Of a stretch of 64,000 nt of DNA, positions 25,567 through 34,490 are shown in pieces (the stretch's first letter is position 1; each line of letters starts with the position of its first letter). Under the pieces are notes generated by a model that saw nothing but the letters and a program-made list of their open reading frames with translations, ran no database searches and was not told the origin of the DNA. The DNA lies in contig NZ_JAPJDO010000018.1 in NCBI RefSeq assembly GCF_026242045.1, positions 50,593 to 114,592 of the forward strand. The letters are read 5' to 3'. Source of the DNA: Mycobacterium pinniadriaticum (GTDB lineage: Bacteria > Actinomycetota > Actinomycetes > Mycobacteriales > Mycobacteriaceae). Position numbers and translations under genes: made by a program.

Positions 25567-26523
25567 ATGGACACGCATCGACTGAAGTACTTCCTGCGGA
25601 TCGCAGAAGAGGGATCGATCACCCGCGCAGCGGGTGTGCTGGGGATTGCCCAACCCGCGTTGAGCCGGCAACTCCAGTTGCTGGAAGACGATCTCGGCAT
25701 TGCACTATTTCGGCGGACGCGTCGCGGCGTGGAGCTGACCGAGGCAGGCGAGCGACTCCGGGCGTCGACGGCCGGCCCGTTGCGCCAACTGGAACTCGCC
25801 GTGCAGTATGCCGGGTCTCCGGTCGCGCGGCTCAACCGCAACATGCTGCTCGGCCTGCTGGAGACATCGGTCGATGTTCTGGCCGCACCGCTGCTCGCCA
25901 GCCTGACCGCCGTGTTCCCGAACGCCACGTTCTCGGTGGCCACCGGCAGCACCGAGCAGCTGGTCGAGGCGATGCTCAAGGGTGTGGTGGACGCGGCGTT
26001 GATCAACCCGGTGCCCGACGAACGGGTGTTCTACCGCGAGCTGCTGGCCGAGGATCTGGTTCTGGTGGGCGGTCCCGAGTCGAACCTCGACCCCGACCGG
26101 CCGGTCAGGTTCGTCGACGCCATCGCGACGCCGCTGGTGATTCCGCGTTCGTCGGCAGGGATCGGCACGCTGCTGCAGAATGCGGCGCTACGGGCCAAAG
26201 TCACGGTCAGTCACCGCATTACGACGGATTCGGTGGCGGCGATGAAGAGCCTCATCGAAGCGGGGGTGGTGTTCGGGATCCTTCCGCTGTCGGCGTGCCG
26301 GCGGGATGTCGACAGCGGCCGAATGCGGTTCGCACCGCTGCGCGAACCCGTGTTGACTCAGCGCATCGGGGTGGCCGCAACGTCTCAGCTTGAGCTGCCG
26401 CGCGAGGTCATGGTGAAAGTGGGGACCACCATCCGCGACGAGGTGGCGACACTGGTCAAGTCCGGACGCTGGCCGGCCGAGTTGACACCTGCAGGCGCCT
26501 GGAATCCGGCACTGAGCGACTAA
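25567..26523 (+). CDS. LysR family transcriptional regulator
   Basis: This 318-residue protein has a typical N-terminal winged helix (LKYFLRIAEEGSITRAAGVLGIAQPALSRQLQLLEDDLGIALFRR, residues 5-49). A periplasmic-binding-protein-like effector domain follows from about residue 90. The ATG at 25567 directly precedes the helix; the open frame runs 28 codons further upstream without family resemblance. LysR proteins usually control the adjacent divergent gene, here the SDR-sulfotransferase operon, in response to a pathway compound. The effector is unknown. Confidence 0.9.
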   Translation: MDTHRLKYFLRIAEEGSITRAAGVLGIAQPALSRQLQLLEDDLGIALFRRTRRGVELTEAGERLRASTAGPLRQLELAVQYAGSPVARLNRNMLLGLLETSVDVLAAPLLASLTAVFPNATFSVATGSTEQLVEAMLKGVVDAALINPVPDERVFYRELLAEDLVLVGGPESNLDPDRPVRFVDAIATPLVIPRSSAGIGTLLQNAALRAKVTVSHRITTDSVAAMKSLIEAGVVFGILPLSACRRDVDSGRMRFAPLREPVLTQRIGVAATSQLELPREVMVKVGTTIRDEVATLVKSGRWPAELTPAGAWNPALSD

Positions 26524-26587
26524 CGCTCTGCCCTACAACCGATCGAGAACACCCGGCCGCGCACCCCGGCGACGTAACATTTTCCGG

Positions 26588-27267
26588 GTGAGTTTTGTCG
26601 TCCCACCCGAAGACTATGCCCGTTTCATGGGCCGCTACGCCGAACCCCTCGCCACGGTTTTCGCGCGATTCGCGGGAGTCGGCGCCGGCGACAAGGTGCT
26701 CGACGTCGGCTGTGGAACAGGTGCGCTGACGGCCCACCTGCTGTCGATCGGAGCCGACGTCACGGCGATCGACCCGTCACCGCCCTTTATCGAGGCACTT
26801 GCAAAGCGTTTACCCGATGTCGAGGCCCGCCTCGGCACTGCAGAGGAATTACCCTACAGCGCAGCAACATTCGACGCCGCAGTTGCGCAGTTGGTCGTGC
26901 ACTTCATGCCGGACCCCGTGGCGGGCCTGCGGCAGATGGCGCGCGTGACCCGCCCCGGCGGGGTCGTAGCGGCATGCGTGTGGGACGGCGCGACCGGCGC
27001 CCTGGCACCGTTCTGGGATGCGGTACGAGTGATCGACCCAGATGCCCAGGGCGAAGCATTCTTGTCCGGAGCGTCCGAGGGCCACCTCACCGAAATCTTC
27101 GAAGGTGCCGGTCTGCGGGACTCGAACACATCACCGACGCCATCGTGGGCTGGCTGCCAACGCCATAACGGCTCAGATGGGCATGCTCACCCGCCTACCG
27201 TCGGCAGCTTGTACGCGAACGACTCAAGTTCGCCTCGGCCGGACTGCTGGCCGGCAGCCCCGACTAG
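26588..27267 (+). pseudogene. SAM-dependent methyltransferase with a damaged C-terminus
   Basis: The first 180 codons form a good class I methyltransferase. The SAM site VLDVGCGTGALTAHLL is at about residues 38-53, with AIDPSPPFIEALA, GTAEELPY and RPGGVVAACVWDG downstream. After GAGLRD, near 27119, the frame loses family resemblance. The +1 frame then reads GLEHITDAIVGWLP, hits a TAA at 27166-27168, and afterwards resumes with AYRRQLVRERLKFASAGLLAGSPD and a TAG at 27265-27267. At least one frameshift plus one stop therefore separate the two parts. If translated from the start GTG at 26588 the product would run on to 27316 with a nonsense tail. I call it a probable pseudogene. Confidence 0.6.
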
Positions 27268-27273
27268 CGCTGA

Positions 27274-28470
27274 TCACCCCGCGACGACCCGGGCCCGCCG
27301 CAGCTCGTCTTCCTGATCCGAACGACCCAGCTGACCCAGCACATGGGTGGTGTGCTGACCCAAAGCTGGTGCAGGCCCGGCTAATCGAGCCGTCGTGACA
27401 TCGAACAGAGCAGGATGCCGGGGGATCCGGGTGCGCCCGACGACCGGATCGTCGGCCTCCTCGAACAGCTCCATCTCGATGGCGTGCGGATCGTTGGGCA
27501 GTTCGTGCGGCGGGACGATCATCGCGTAGGGCACATCCTCGGCCTCGAACCGTGCGGTGGCCTGGTCGACGGTGAGCGTCGCCGCACCGGCGTAACACGA
27601 CTCCATCACCTCCGCCATCAACGGTCGGTTCTGGTTGCGAAGGTCCGCGGTCGCAAGCCGCGGATCATCGGCACCCGCCGCGTCCAGTGCGCGGCACATT
27701 CCGGTGAAATCGGAGTCCGAGATCGGTGTCACCACGCCCCAGCCGTCGAGGAATCGGAAGGGCTTGAAACCAGAGGTGAAGCTCGACGGCTGTGAGCCAT
27801 CGGCATCGAGCAGAACCTCATTGCCCGCGGCATCGGTCCACAGAAACGAGACGACCGCGTCGACCATCGAGACGTGCACATGTTGTCCGCCGCGTCCCCG
27901 AGCACGCGCGAACAGTGCGGCGGTAACCGCTTGGCTGGCATACAGGGCGGTGACCTTGTCGGCGAGCACCTGCTGCAGGAAGATCGGCTCCCCGACGCCC
28001 GGTGAGGCCTGGCTCGACGCGACACCACCGTAGGCCTGAATCACCGTGTCGTAGGCGCTTCGATCGCGGTAGGGCCCTACCTCGCCAAAACCGGTCAGCG
28101 ACAAATAGACAACGTCGGGGTTGACCTGGACCACGTCGTCGTACCCGACGCCGAGGCGTTCTGCCACGCCAGGTCGGAAGTTTTGAATCACGACGTCGGC
28201 GCGGGCGGCCAATTCGAGCGCGATCTCCCGGCCGACGTCGGTCCGGATGTCCACCGCGATCGACTGTTTGCCGCGATTGCAGACCCGGAAGACCGCACTC
28301 AACCCGTTCACGCTGGGGCCGATCCATCGCATGATGTCGCCGATGTCGGGACGCTCCACCTTGACGACGTCAGCGCCCTGATCGGCGAAGAGCGCACCGA
28401 TGTACGGGCCGGTGAGCGCAATCGACAACTCCAGTACCCGAATACCGCTCAGCGGCCCGCTATGTTCCAT
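27274..28470 (-). CDS. CaiB/BaiF family CoA-transferase
   Basis: This 398-residue type III CoA-transferase moves CoA between carboxylic acids through an enzyme-bound anhydride. It has the family start LSGIRVLELS, GPYIGALFADQGADVVKVE, the NRGKQSIAVD motif, and the segment SMVDAVVSF carrying the likely catalytic aspartate. It is the last gene of the six-gene operon, 13 bases after the enoyl-CoA hydratase stop. It is probably used to activate an acid substrate as its CoA thioester for the hydratase. I chose the ATG at 28470; the open frame upstream has no resemblance. Confidence 0.9.
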   Translation of the reverse strand: MEHSGPLSGIRVLELSIALTGPYIGALFADQGADVVKVERPDIGDIMRWIGPSVNGLSAVFRVCNRGKQSIAVDIRTDVGREIALELAARADVVIQNFRPGVAERLGVGYDDVVQVNPDVVYLSLTGFGEVGPYRDRSAYDTVIQAYGGVASSQASPGVGEPIFLQQVLADKVTALYASQAVTAALFARARGRGGQHVHVSMVDAVVSFLWTDAAGNEVLLDADGSQPSSFTSGFKPFRFLDGWGVVTPISDSDFTGMCRALDAAGADDPRLATADLRNQNRPLMAEVMESCYAGAATLTVDQATARFEAEDVPYAMIVPPHELPNDPHAIEMELFEEADDPVVGRTRIPRHPALFDVTTARLAGPAPALGQHTTHVLGQLGRSDQEDELRRARVVAG

Positions 28471-28483
28471 ATCAGCCTTCCGA

Positions 28484-29296
28484 TCATCGTCCGGTGAATC
28501 GCGGAGGGCGCTTGGCGCTGAACGCCGCAAGGCCCTCCTTGGCATCACCGGAGCGCATCACCTCGACAACAAACCGCTGCTCGATCTGCCGGGCGTCCGC
28601 CTCGTCGAGCCATCCGCTCGCAATGATCGATGCCTTCGCATTGCGCACCGCGAGCGGGCCGTTGGCGCATACTTTGGCCGCGATCTCTCGGGCCTTCTCC
28701 AGCGACTGGCCGGTAGGAACGACGTGCCCGACCAAACCGAAGTGGTACGCCTCCGCGGCGCTCAACGGTTCACCAGTCAAGATCATCTCCATGGCCTTGG
28801 TGTAGGGAATCTGGCGCTTCAGGCGAACCGTCGAACCGGCGCCGGCGATCAGCCCCCACTTCGCTTCGGGCAGGCCGAATACCGCGTGTTCCTCGGCGAT
28901 ACGAATGTCGGTCTGTTGCAGCATTTCACAGCCGCCACCCAAGCAAGCTCCGTTGACGGCGGCGATCAGCGGCTTGGCCAGCGTACGGGTCAGCAACAGT
29001 CCGTCGGTGATGATGCTGCCCGCGGATTTACGTTCCGGTGCGGGCGCCTTGCCGGAGGATCCCCGCACCATCCAGCCGTCGGCGAGGTCCCCGCCGACAC
29101 AGTACGACGAGCCCTCCCCGGTAAGAATTGCGGCGCGGATGCCATCGTCGCCGTCGATCTCGTCCCACGCTTCGGCCATCAACGTGATCATCGAGGGAGT
29201 CAGCGCATTTCGCCGCTGCGGATTGTTCATAGTCAGCACGACCACGCCGTCGTCACGCTCGACTTTCAGGTGTGGCTCATCGGCCGAATTCGTCAC
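28484..29296 (-). CDS. Enoyl-CoA hydratase/isomerase family protein
   Basis: This 270-residue crotonase-fold protein has VVLTMNNPQRRNALTP near the start. The oxyanion-hole segments are SSYCVGGDLADG and NGACLGGGCEM, with the family helix FGLPEAKWGLIAGAGSTVRL. The start is a GTG at 29296. It sits 12 bases after the upstream amidohydrolase gene and 13 before the CoA-transferase. It likely hydrates, isomerises or cleaves an acyl-CoA intermediate; the exact crotonase reaction cannot be read from motifs alone. Confidence 0.9.
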   Translation of the reverse strand: MTNSADEPHLKVERDDGVVVLTMNNPQRRNALTPSMITLMAEAWDEIDGDDGIRAAILTGEGSSYCVGGDLADGWMVRGSSGKAPAPERKSAGSIITDGLLLTRTLAKPLIAAVNGACLGGGCEMLQQTDIRIAEEHAVFGLPEAKWGLIAGAGSTVRLKRQIPYTKAMEMILTGEPLSAAEAYHFGLVGHVVPTGQSLEKAREIAAKVCANGPLAVRNAKASIIASGWLDEADARQIEQRFVVEVMRSGDAKEGLAAFSAKRPPRFTGR

Positions 29297-29308
29297 GATC
29301 GTGCTATA

Positions 29309-30577
29309 TCAGTTCTCGACCAGCTCGGGAATGGGCTCCGCTTCCGTCAACCAATGCCGCCCGGCCTCGCGGGCTGCGGCCCACTTGGGGATGCTCACCG
29401 CATCGTCCTGGCCCAGGTCTTCAGGCGTCGGACCGATCCGTTCGACGAGCGGCGCCAGCGCCTTCTGGTCGAAGTTGTAGATCTCGGCCGCAGCCAGGCC
29501 CAGTATCTGCCGGGTCTCGTCGATGGGGATGTCCCAGAAGGTGTGGCGCAGCCATTTGCGGGTGTTCGGCCAGGTTCCTTCCGGATGTGGGTAGTCGTTG
29601 CCCCACAGCATGTTCGGGACACCGATCTCGTAACGGCGGGCCAGTTCGCGGCGCTCGGTGGTGGTGGCTCCGATGAAGCAGTTGCGGTCGAAGTACGCCG
29701 AGGGCGGCATCGTGAGATCGCCTTCGAGCAATTTGCTCATCTTCTTCGCGGAGTGCTCACGCAGGAAGCGGGTGTCCATCAGCCACAGCAGGTCGTTGGC
29801 CCAGTACGCGCCGCACTCAGTGGCACCCCAGCGCAGCTTGGGAAAGCGCTCGAACACGCCGGCCCACAAGGCGAACCACAGCGGTCTGGCTCCCCACCAC
29901 CGCACCTCGGTGGTGTAGATGCCCAGGTGCGGTCCATACTCTTCACTCGGGGCGGGCCCGACGTGGGTGTGCACCGGCATGTTCAGGTCCTGGCAGGCGG
30001 CCCAGACCTTGTCGTAGCGACGATCGTGGTAGGGCGGATAGTCACCCCACAGCACCGGAATCATGATCCCACCTCGCAGCCCGGACTCGGCCGCGCGCTT
30101 GATCTCGGCGACCGCCGCGTCGACATCGGCCAGGATCGGGATGACGGCGACCCCGGCCCGGCGCTCCGGGCTGTGGCCGCACAGCTCGGCCAGCCACCGG
30201 TTGTGCGCCCGCGCCCCGGCCATGGCGCGGCCAGGGTCAAGGCTGGCCGACTGTCCGAGGCCCGCGCCGAACGGGGCGCCCGCGACCCCGGTCACCGCGT
30301 CGGCGTCGGGGAAGATGACCTCGCCGGCCACACCGTCGCCGTCGAGCTCCTTATCTCGTTGTGCGACATCCCATCCACCGGCGATGCCTTCGCCGTTCTC
30401 CGAGAACCACTCTTGTGCGAATTCCTCGTCGATGAATCCGCCGGCTTGTGCTGCGGCGATCTTCTCGGCGAGGTAGACCTCGAAGTCCTCGCGGTATTCG
30501 GGGTCGACGTACTCGCGGTACTGCTCGGTCGGGAGCTCGGCGTGGGTGTCTGCGGAGATGATCAGGTACGGATCCAT
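29309..30577 (-). CDS. Amidohydrolase family protein (first of tandem pair)
   Basis: This 422-residue metal-dependent TIM-barrel protein of the amidohydrolase_2 type, related to ACMSD-like decarboxylases and ring-cleaving hydrolases. The metal-site motif is SADTH at residues 8-12, with HTHVGPAP in the middle and the C-terminal GNDYPHPEGTWPNT, whose Asp is the usual catalytic base. The start ATG at 30577 repeats the MDxYxxISAD opening of its neighbour. The two are paralogues in tandem, 13 bases apart, and may form a heteromer or act in sequence. The substrate is unknown; CoA-pathway neighbours suggest hydrolytic C-C cleavage or decarboxylation of a cyclic compound. Confidence 0.85.
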   Translation of the reverse strand: MDPYLIISADTHAELPTEQYREYVDPEYREDFEVYLAEKIAAAQAGGFIDEEFAQEWFSENGEGIAGGWDVAQRDKELDGDGVAGEVIFPDADAVTGVAGAPFGAGLGQSASLDPGRAMAGARAHNRWLAELCGHSPERRAGVAVIPILADVDAAVAEIKRAAESGLRGGIMIPVLWGDYPPYHDRRYDKVWAACQDLNMPVHTHVGPAPSEEYGPHLGIYTTEVRWWGARPLWFALWAGVFERFPKLRWGATECGAYWANDLLWLMDTRFLREHSAKKMSKLLEGDLTMPPSAYFDRNCFIGATTTERRELARRYEIGVPNMLWGNDYPHPEGTWPNTRKWLRHTFWDIPIDETRQILGLAAAEIYNFDQKALAPLVERIGPTPEDLGQDDAVSIPKWAAAREAGRHWLTEAEPIPELVEN

Positions 30578-30590
30578 TGCGGGCCTTTCG

Positions 30591-31805
30591 CTACCAGGTA
30601 CGGATCGGGTCGGGTTCGAATACGGTGCTGCTGGCGCCCGCGGGCACGGCGGCCAGCGGCTCGGCGACCTCAGCCACCGTCGGGCCGATGCGGTCGACCA
30701 ACGGTTTGAGAGCCGCCAGATCGAAGTCGTAGACGGTGGCCGCGTTTCCGCCCAGCATGGCCGCGACTTCCACAGGTGGCACACCGGAGAACGTGTAGCG
30801 CAACGCTTCTCGGGTGAAGGTTCCGGTTCCCTCGAGGTGGGGGTAGTCACTTCCCCACATGATGCGGTCGACGCCGATGTCGTGGCGCTCGGCGCACTCG
30901 ACGGGTCGCATGAAACTGGCGCCGACGTAGCACTGGCGCGCCCAGTACTCGCTGGGTTTGAGGTGCAAGGAGCCGGCGGTTGGACCGGCGAAGCGGGCGA
31001 TCGCCGAGCCGGCCCGCGCGTAGCGGGCCGCGGCGACGTCGAGTGAATCGAGGGTCGCCGGGATCCACCCGGCACCCTGCTCGGTGAGGACCACGGTGAG
31101 GTCGGGGTGGCGATCCATCGCGCCGCTGAAGATCAGGTGCCACAACGCCCGGTGCGCGAACCAGTGCGTCTCGTACACCCATATCGCGAACGAGCTACCC
31201 CACCCGTCGAGCGGGCTCGGTCCGGCGTTGCCGCCGTGGTGGTTGACCACAATGCCGGCCTCGGCGCAGGCCGCCCACAGCGGCTCCCAGTGTTCAGCGT
31301 AGAGTTGCGGGATGGCCGCCCCGGGCGGGATCCCGGGCAGCAGAACACCGCCGCGCAGACCAAGTTTGGCGATCCGCGCCACCTCGGTGACAGCTTCGTC
31401 CAGGTCTTGGAGCATGACCTGTCCCACCCCGGCGCGGCGCTGCGGTGACAGCGAGCAGAAGTCGGCCAGCCAGCGATTGTGCGCACGCAGACCAGCCCAG
31501 CGCAGCTCGAGCTCCCGGGCGGTCTCCGGGGGCGTCGCCGCCAGGCTCGACGACGGGAAGAACGGCGGAATGGTGTTGGGGTAGATGACCTCTCCGGCGA
31601 TACCCTCTTGATCCAGATCCGCGTTGCGCCGGTCGCTGTCCCAGTTGCGTTCGGCATCGGCATCGGCGAGGTCGGCGAACGGGTTGACGTAAGTGGCTGC
31701 CCAGCTGTCGAATTCGTCCCTGAACTCAGGATCGAGGTAGTCGCGGTAGTCGAGCAGGTCGGCACCGGCGTGACAATCCGCCGAGATGACGGTGTAGCGG
31801 TCCAT
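30591..31805 (-). CDS. Amidohydrolase family protein (second of tandem pair)
   Basis: This 404-residue paralogue of the next gene has the same opening: SADCH at residues 8-12, NHHGGNAGPS in the middle, and GSDYPHLEGTGTFT near the C-terminus. The aspartate and histidines expected for metal binding and catalysis are all present. The two differ most at about residues 40-80, where the other copy has an extra loop. The ATG at 31805 lies 3 bases after the stop of the acetoacetate-decarboxylase-like gene. It likely acts with its neighbour on one pathway intermediate. Confidence 0.85.
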   Translation of the reverse strand: MDRYTVISADCHAGADLLDYRDYLDPEFRDEFDSWAATYVNPFADLADADAERNWDSDRRNADLDQEGIAGEVIYPNTIPPFFPSSSLAATPPETARELELRWAGLRAHNRWLADFCSLSPQRRAGVGQVMLQDLDEAVTEVARIAKLGLRGGVLLPGIPPGAAIPQLYAEHWEPLWAACAEAGIVVNHHGGNAGPSPLDGWGSSFAIWVYETHWFAHRALWHLIFSGAMDRHPDLTVVLTEQGAGWIPATLDSLDVAAARYARAGSAIARFAGPTAGSLHLKPSEYWARQCYVGASFMRPVECAERHDIGVDRIMWGSDYPHLEGTGTFTREALRYTFSGVPPVEVAAMLGGNAATVYDFDLAALKPLVDRIGPTVAEVAEPLAAVPAGASSTVFEPDPIRTW

Positions 31806-31808
31806 GCG

Positions 31809-32612
31809 CTAGACCCGGGTTGGTTCCGGCCTGGGCGCGGCGAGCAATGCGACGTCGTCGTAGCGCTGGTGCACGTAGGGCAGCAGCCACTCCTGCGGCA
31901 CCTGCCGCGCGATGCGTCCCACCTGGACGGTGCGTCGACGACACCAGGTGACCGACCGGACCTCACGGACGACGATGTCGGCCACCGGATCCAGCGGTGA
32001 CTCCCCCAATTCGAGGGTGCCCTCGATGTTCTCCAGCAGCTCGTAGTGCCGGTGGTATTCGCCGTACACGAGGTGGGGGTCGGTGATGCCGTCGCCGTCG
32101 GGGGCGCGCAGGAACTTGAAGTAGAACTCGGTGTTGACCTGGTCGGGCGGCAGCTCCAATTCCCCCGTGACACGACCGGCCACGCTGATGAGCGGATACC
32201 CCAGTCGGGCAACCGTGGCGGTGACTCTGTCTGCGTCACGCTCGACGGCGATCTCGGCCAGTTTCTTGGGCTCGCCGAAGGTTTCGCGCCCGCCGGTGAC
32301 GGACTGCTCGGTGGACTGCGGCATGAACAGGGGATAGTCCCCCTCACGGTCGCCGTCCCGGGCGGTCACCGAGAACACCGCTGAACCGAATGGCGGCCTG
32401 CCTTCGATCTGGACCCGCTGCAACTGGATCCGGACCAGGGGTTCGGCCGCGGGCTGCAGCGGCTTGGGCAGCACGACGGCAACGATCTCCGGGTCGGTGA
32501 GGTAGGTGACGGTGACGGCCTCGGTGGCGATCGGCGCCTTGGTGGCGTCGATCTCATGGTCGACGCGCGCCTCGGGCGGGCGAGGTCCGTAGCGAATGAC
32601 GTTGGTGCTCAA
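31809..32612 (-). CDS. Acetoacetate decarboxylase-like protein
   Basis: This 267-residue ADC-fold protein has the segment GGRETFGEPKKLAEI. Its Lys116-Lys117 pair matches the position of the Schiff-base lysine in acetoacetate decarboxylase. Family members catalyse decarboxylation, aldol or dehydration reactions through that lysine, so the exact reaction is open. The start is a TTG at 32612 whose four bases TTGA overlap the SDR stop, showing translational coupling. It is the second gene of the operon after the SDR. Its presence with two amidohydrolases suggests processing of a beta-keto or 1,3-dicarbonyl intermediate. Confidence 0.82.
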   Translation of the reverse strand: MSTNVIRYGPRPPEARVDHEIDATKAPIATEAVTVTYLTDPEIVAVVLPKPLQPAAEPLVRIQLQRVQIEGRPPFGSAVFSVTARDGDREGDYPLFMPQSTEQSVTGGRETFGEPKKLAEIAVERDADRVTATVARLGYPLISVAGRVTGELELPPDQVNTEFYFKFLRAPDGDGITDPHLVYGEYHRHYELLENIEGTLELGESPLDPVADIVVREVRSVTWCRRRTVQVGRIARQVPQEWLLPYVHQRYDDVALLAAPRPEPTRV

Positions 32613-33547
32613 GACTTTCCTCCTCCGGTTTCCGACGTGTTCTCGGCGTGTTTGCCGAGGACGTCGACCAAATAGTCGGGCTCGCCCCGGGACAGGATCG
32701 ACGCCGCCTTGCTGCTCACCACCTGATCCGACGGCGCGGGCGGGCCCATCATCCAGAAACTGTTCGCCCGGATTCCCTCAATGACCTGTTCGGCAACGGT
32801 TTCGAGCGGCGTGAATTCGACATGGACGCCTGCGGATTCGAAGCGGCCCAGGACCCGTTCGAGGGTCTGGTCGGGTGTGCGACGGTCCTGGGTCGCGGCG
32901 TACCGGGTCGGTCGATGGCGCCACGATTCCCAGATGCCGGTGTTCAAGAAGCCGCTGGGAAACAGGACGTGGGCGCGCACCCCGGATCCCGTCATCTCCA
33001 GGTGCGTGTAGAGGCTCTCGGTCAGACACAGCACCGCGGCCTTGGTCATCGGGTAGACGGCCGTAGCCGGCCCGCCCATCGCGCCCCGGGCGATCGGCGC
33101 GAACCCGCCGTTGCCCGAGCAGGTGTTGACCACGTGTCCCTCACCCTGCTCCAGCAGGATCGGCACGAAGGCCTTGATCCCGTGGATGACGCCGAGCACG
33201 TTGACGTCGATCCCCCAGCGCCAGTCGGCGAGGTCGTGTTCCCACATGTAGCCCTCGGAGACCCCGCCGGTGCCGGCGTTGTTGCACACGACATGCACGG
33301 CGCCGAAGCGATCGAGCGCCTCCTTCGCCAGCGATTCGACCGAGGAGTAGTCGGTGACATCGGTGACCACCCCGAGCGCCTCGATGCCGTCGTCGGCGAG
33401 TGCCCTGGTGGCCTGGTCCAGGGATTCGGCCAGGACGTCGGCGAGCACCACCTTCATCCCGGCCTGACCGAAACGCCTGCCCATTGCGCGGCCGATCCCC
33501 CCGGCTCCCCCGGTGACGACGGCCACTTTGCCTTCAAGGTCGTTCAT
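32609..33547 (-). CDS. Short-chain dehydrogenase/reductase, first gene of IclR-linked operon
   Basis: This 312-residue classical SDR has the cofactor motif TGGAGGIG at residues 12-19 and NNAG at 89-92. The catalytic serine is at 144 and Tyr165/Lys169 in YPMTK. An insertion GNGGFAPIARGAMGG before the tyrosine and a C-terminal extension of about 60 residues make it longer than a basic SDR. I chose the ATG at 33547; ATGs at 33556 and 33564 are also in frame or nearby. It leads the operon and is divergent from the IclR gene, so it is probably the first-step dehydrogenase and the controlled promoter lies just upstream. Confidence 0.85.
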   Translation of the reverse strand: MNDLEGKVAVVTGGAGGIGRAMGRRFGQAGMKVVLADVLAESLDQATRALADDGIEALGVVTDVTDYSSVESLAKEALDRFGAVHVVCNNAGTGGVSEGYMWEHDLADWRWGIDVNVLGVIHGIKAFVPILLEQGEGHVVNTCSGNGGFAPIARGAMGGPATAVYPMTKAAVLCLTESLYTHLEMTGSGVRAHVLFPSGFLNTGIWESWRHRPTRYAATQDRRTPDQTLERVLGRFESAGVHVEFTPLETVAEQVIEGIRANSFWMMGPPAPSDQVVSSKAASILSRGEPDYLVDVLGKHAENTSETGGGKS

Positions 33548-33562
33548 TGTGGCCATCGTCAC

Positions 33563-33605
33563 ATGGTCGCTTATCACACCGCAAGCAGTCGCAATATGCG
33601 ACCAT
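33563..33605. promoter_or_regulatory. Palindromic operator between SDR operon and iclR gene
   Basis: GTCGCAATATGCGAC at 33588-33602 is a perfect inverted repeat (6-base arms, 3-base centre), a size typical of IclR-family boxes. ATGGTCGC at 33563-33570 and GCGACCAT at 33598-33605 form a second, wider perfect inverted repeat sharing the same GTCGC core. The whole lies in the 64-base gap between divergent start codons, so binding would affect both. Confidence 0.72.
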
Positions 33606-33611
33606 CAGTCG

Positions 33612-34490
33612 ATGGCTGCTCGACCGTCGCCACAGACCGAACGGGTGGTGAACCTGTTCGAGCATCTAGCGGGTGACGGGAGCCGCGGCGTGACGTTGGC
33701 CGAGGTGTCTCGGTATTTGGGCGTCCACAAAGCCAGTTGCCACTCGATGCTCTCGGAACTGCTCCGGGCCGGGTGGCTGCTGCGCGATCCGGTTCGCAAG
33801 ACCTATCACCTCGGCCCCGCGCTGGTTCGTCTCGGACGCGAAGCGGCCGACCGCTACCCGGCGCTGGTGCTGGCACGCTCGGCGATGGCCGAGCTGTCGG
33901 CAGCGACCGGCGCCCACTGCGTCGCGTTCTCGGTGGACGACGATCATTCGACCGTCGTCGACCAGGTTCGAAGCAGCCACGGCGGCGGTCACCCGATGCC
34001 GATCGGGACCCAGTTCCCGCACCGCCCGCCTTACGGAGCCTCGACCGTCGCGTGGAGTCACCCGGAGGTTCGGGAGCGCTGGCTGAGCACGCTGCCCGAG
34101 GACGTCCGCGATCGGTACCGACACGCGATCGCCAATGCCACGCAGCGTGGTTACGCGGTAGGGCTTCATCTGCTGCCGGATCTGCGCCTACAGGAACTGG
34201 CGTTGATCGTGCGCAGCGCGGAGGTCCGCTCTACCCGGCTGAGTCAACTGGCCCAGGAGTTGACCGACGAACTGATCCACCAGGAGGAGTGGTTCCCGGC
34301 CAGCCTCGAGCCCAAGGGAACCTACACGGTGAGCCACATCGACTCCCCGATCCTCGGGCCGGATTCTCGAATGTCACTGATGCTCAGCCTCGTTCCCAGT
34401 GCAGAGCCGATGAGCGGCGCAGACATCACCCGGATGGGTGAACAGCTCGCCGCGGTCACCCGCCGACTCAGCGGCGCTTTGGCGGTATAA
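33612..34490 (+). CDS. IclR family transcriptional regulator
   Basis: This 292-residue protein has an N-terminal winged helix (RVVNLFEHLAGDGSRGVTLAEVSRYLGVHKASCHSMLSELLRAGWLLRD, about residues 11-58). An effector-binding GAF-like IclR domain follows with HLGPALVRLGREAADRYP. The ATG at 33612 gives a normal length; the open frame continues upstream through the operator. It is divergent from the catabolic operon and separated by a clear palindrome, so it very likely controls that operon and itself. The effector is probably a pathway substrate or intermediate. Confidence 0.9.
   Translation: MAARPSPQTERVVNLFEHLAGDGSRGVTLAEVSRYLGVHKASCHSMLSELLRAGWLLRDPVRKTYHLGPALVRLGREAADRYPALVLARSAMAELSAATGAHCVAFSVDDDHSTVVDQVRSSHGGGHPMPIGTQFPHRPPYGASTVAWSHPEVRERWLSTLPEDVRDRYRHAIANATQRGYAVGLHLLPDLRLQELALIVRSAEVRSTRLSQLAQELTDELIHQEEWFPASLEPKGTYTVSHIDSPILGPDSRMSLMLSLVPSAEPMSGADITRMGEQLAAVTRRLSGALAV

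Noticed and set aside
28400..30709. Plus-strand ORF of 769 codons opposite the hydratase and amidohydrolase genes
   Set aside because: Shadow frame of a well-supported minus-strand operon with strong family motifs.
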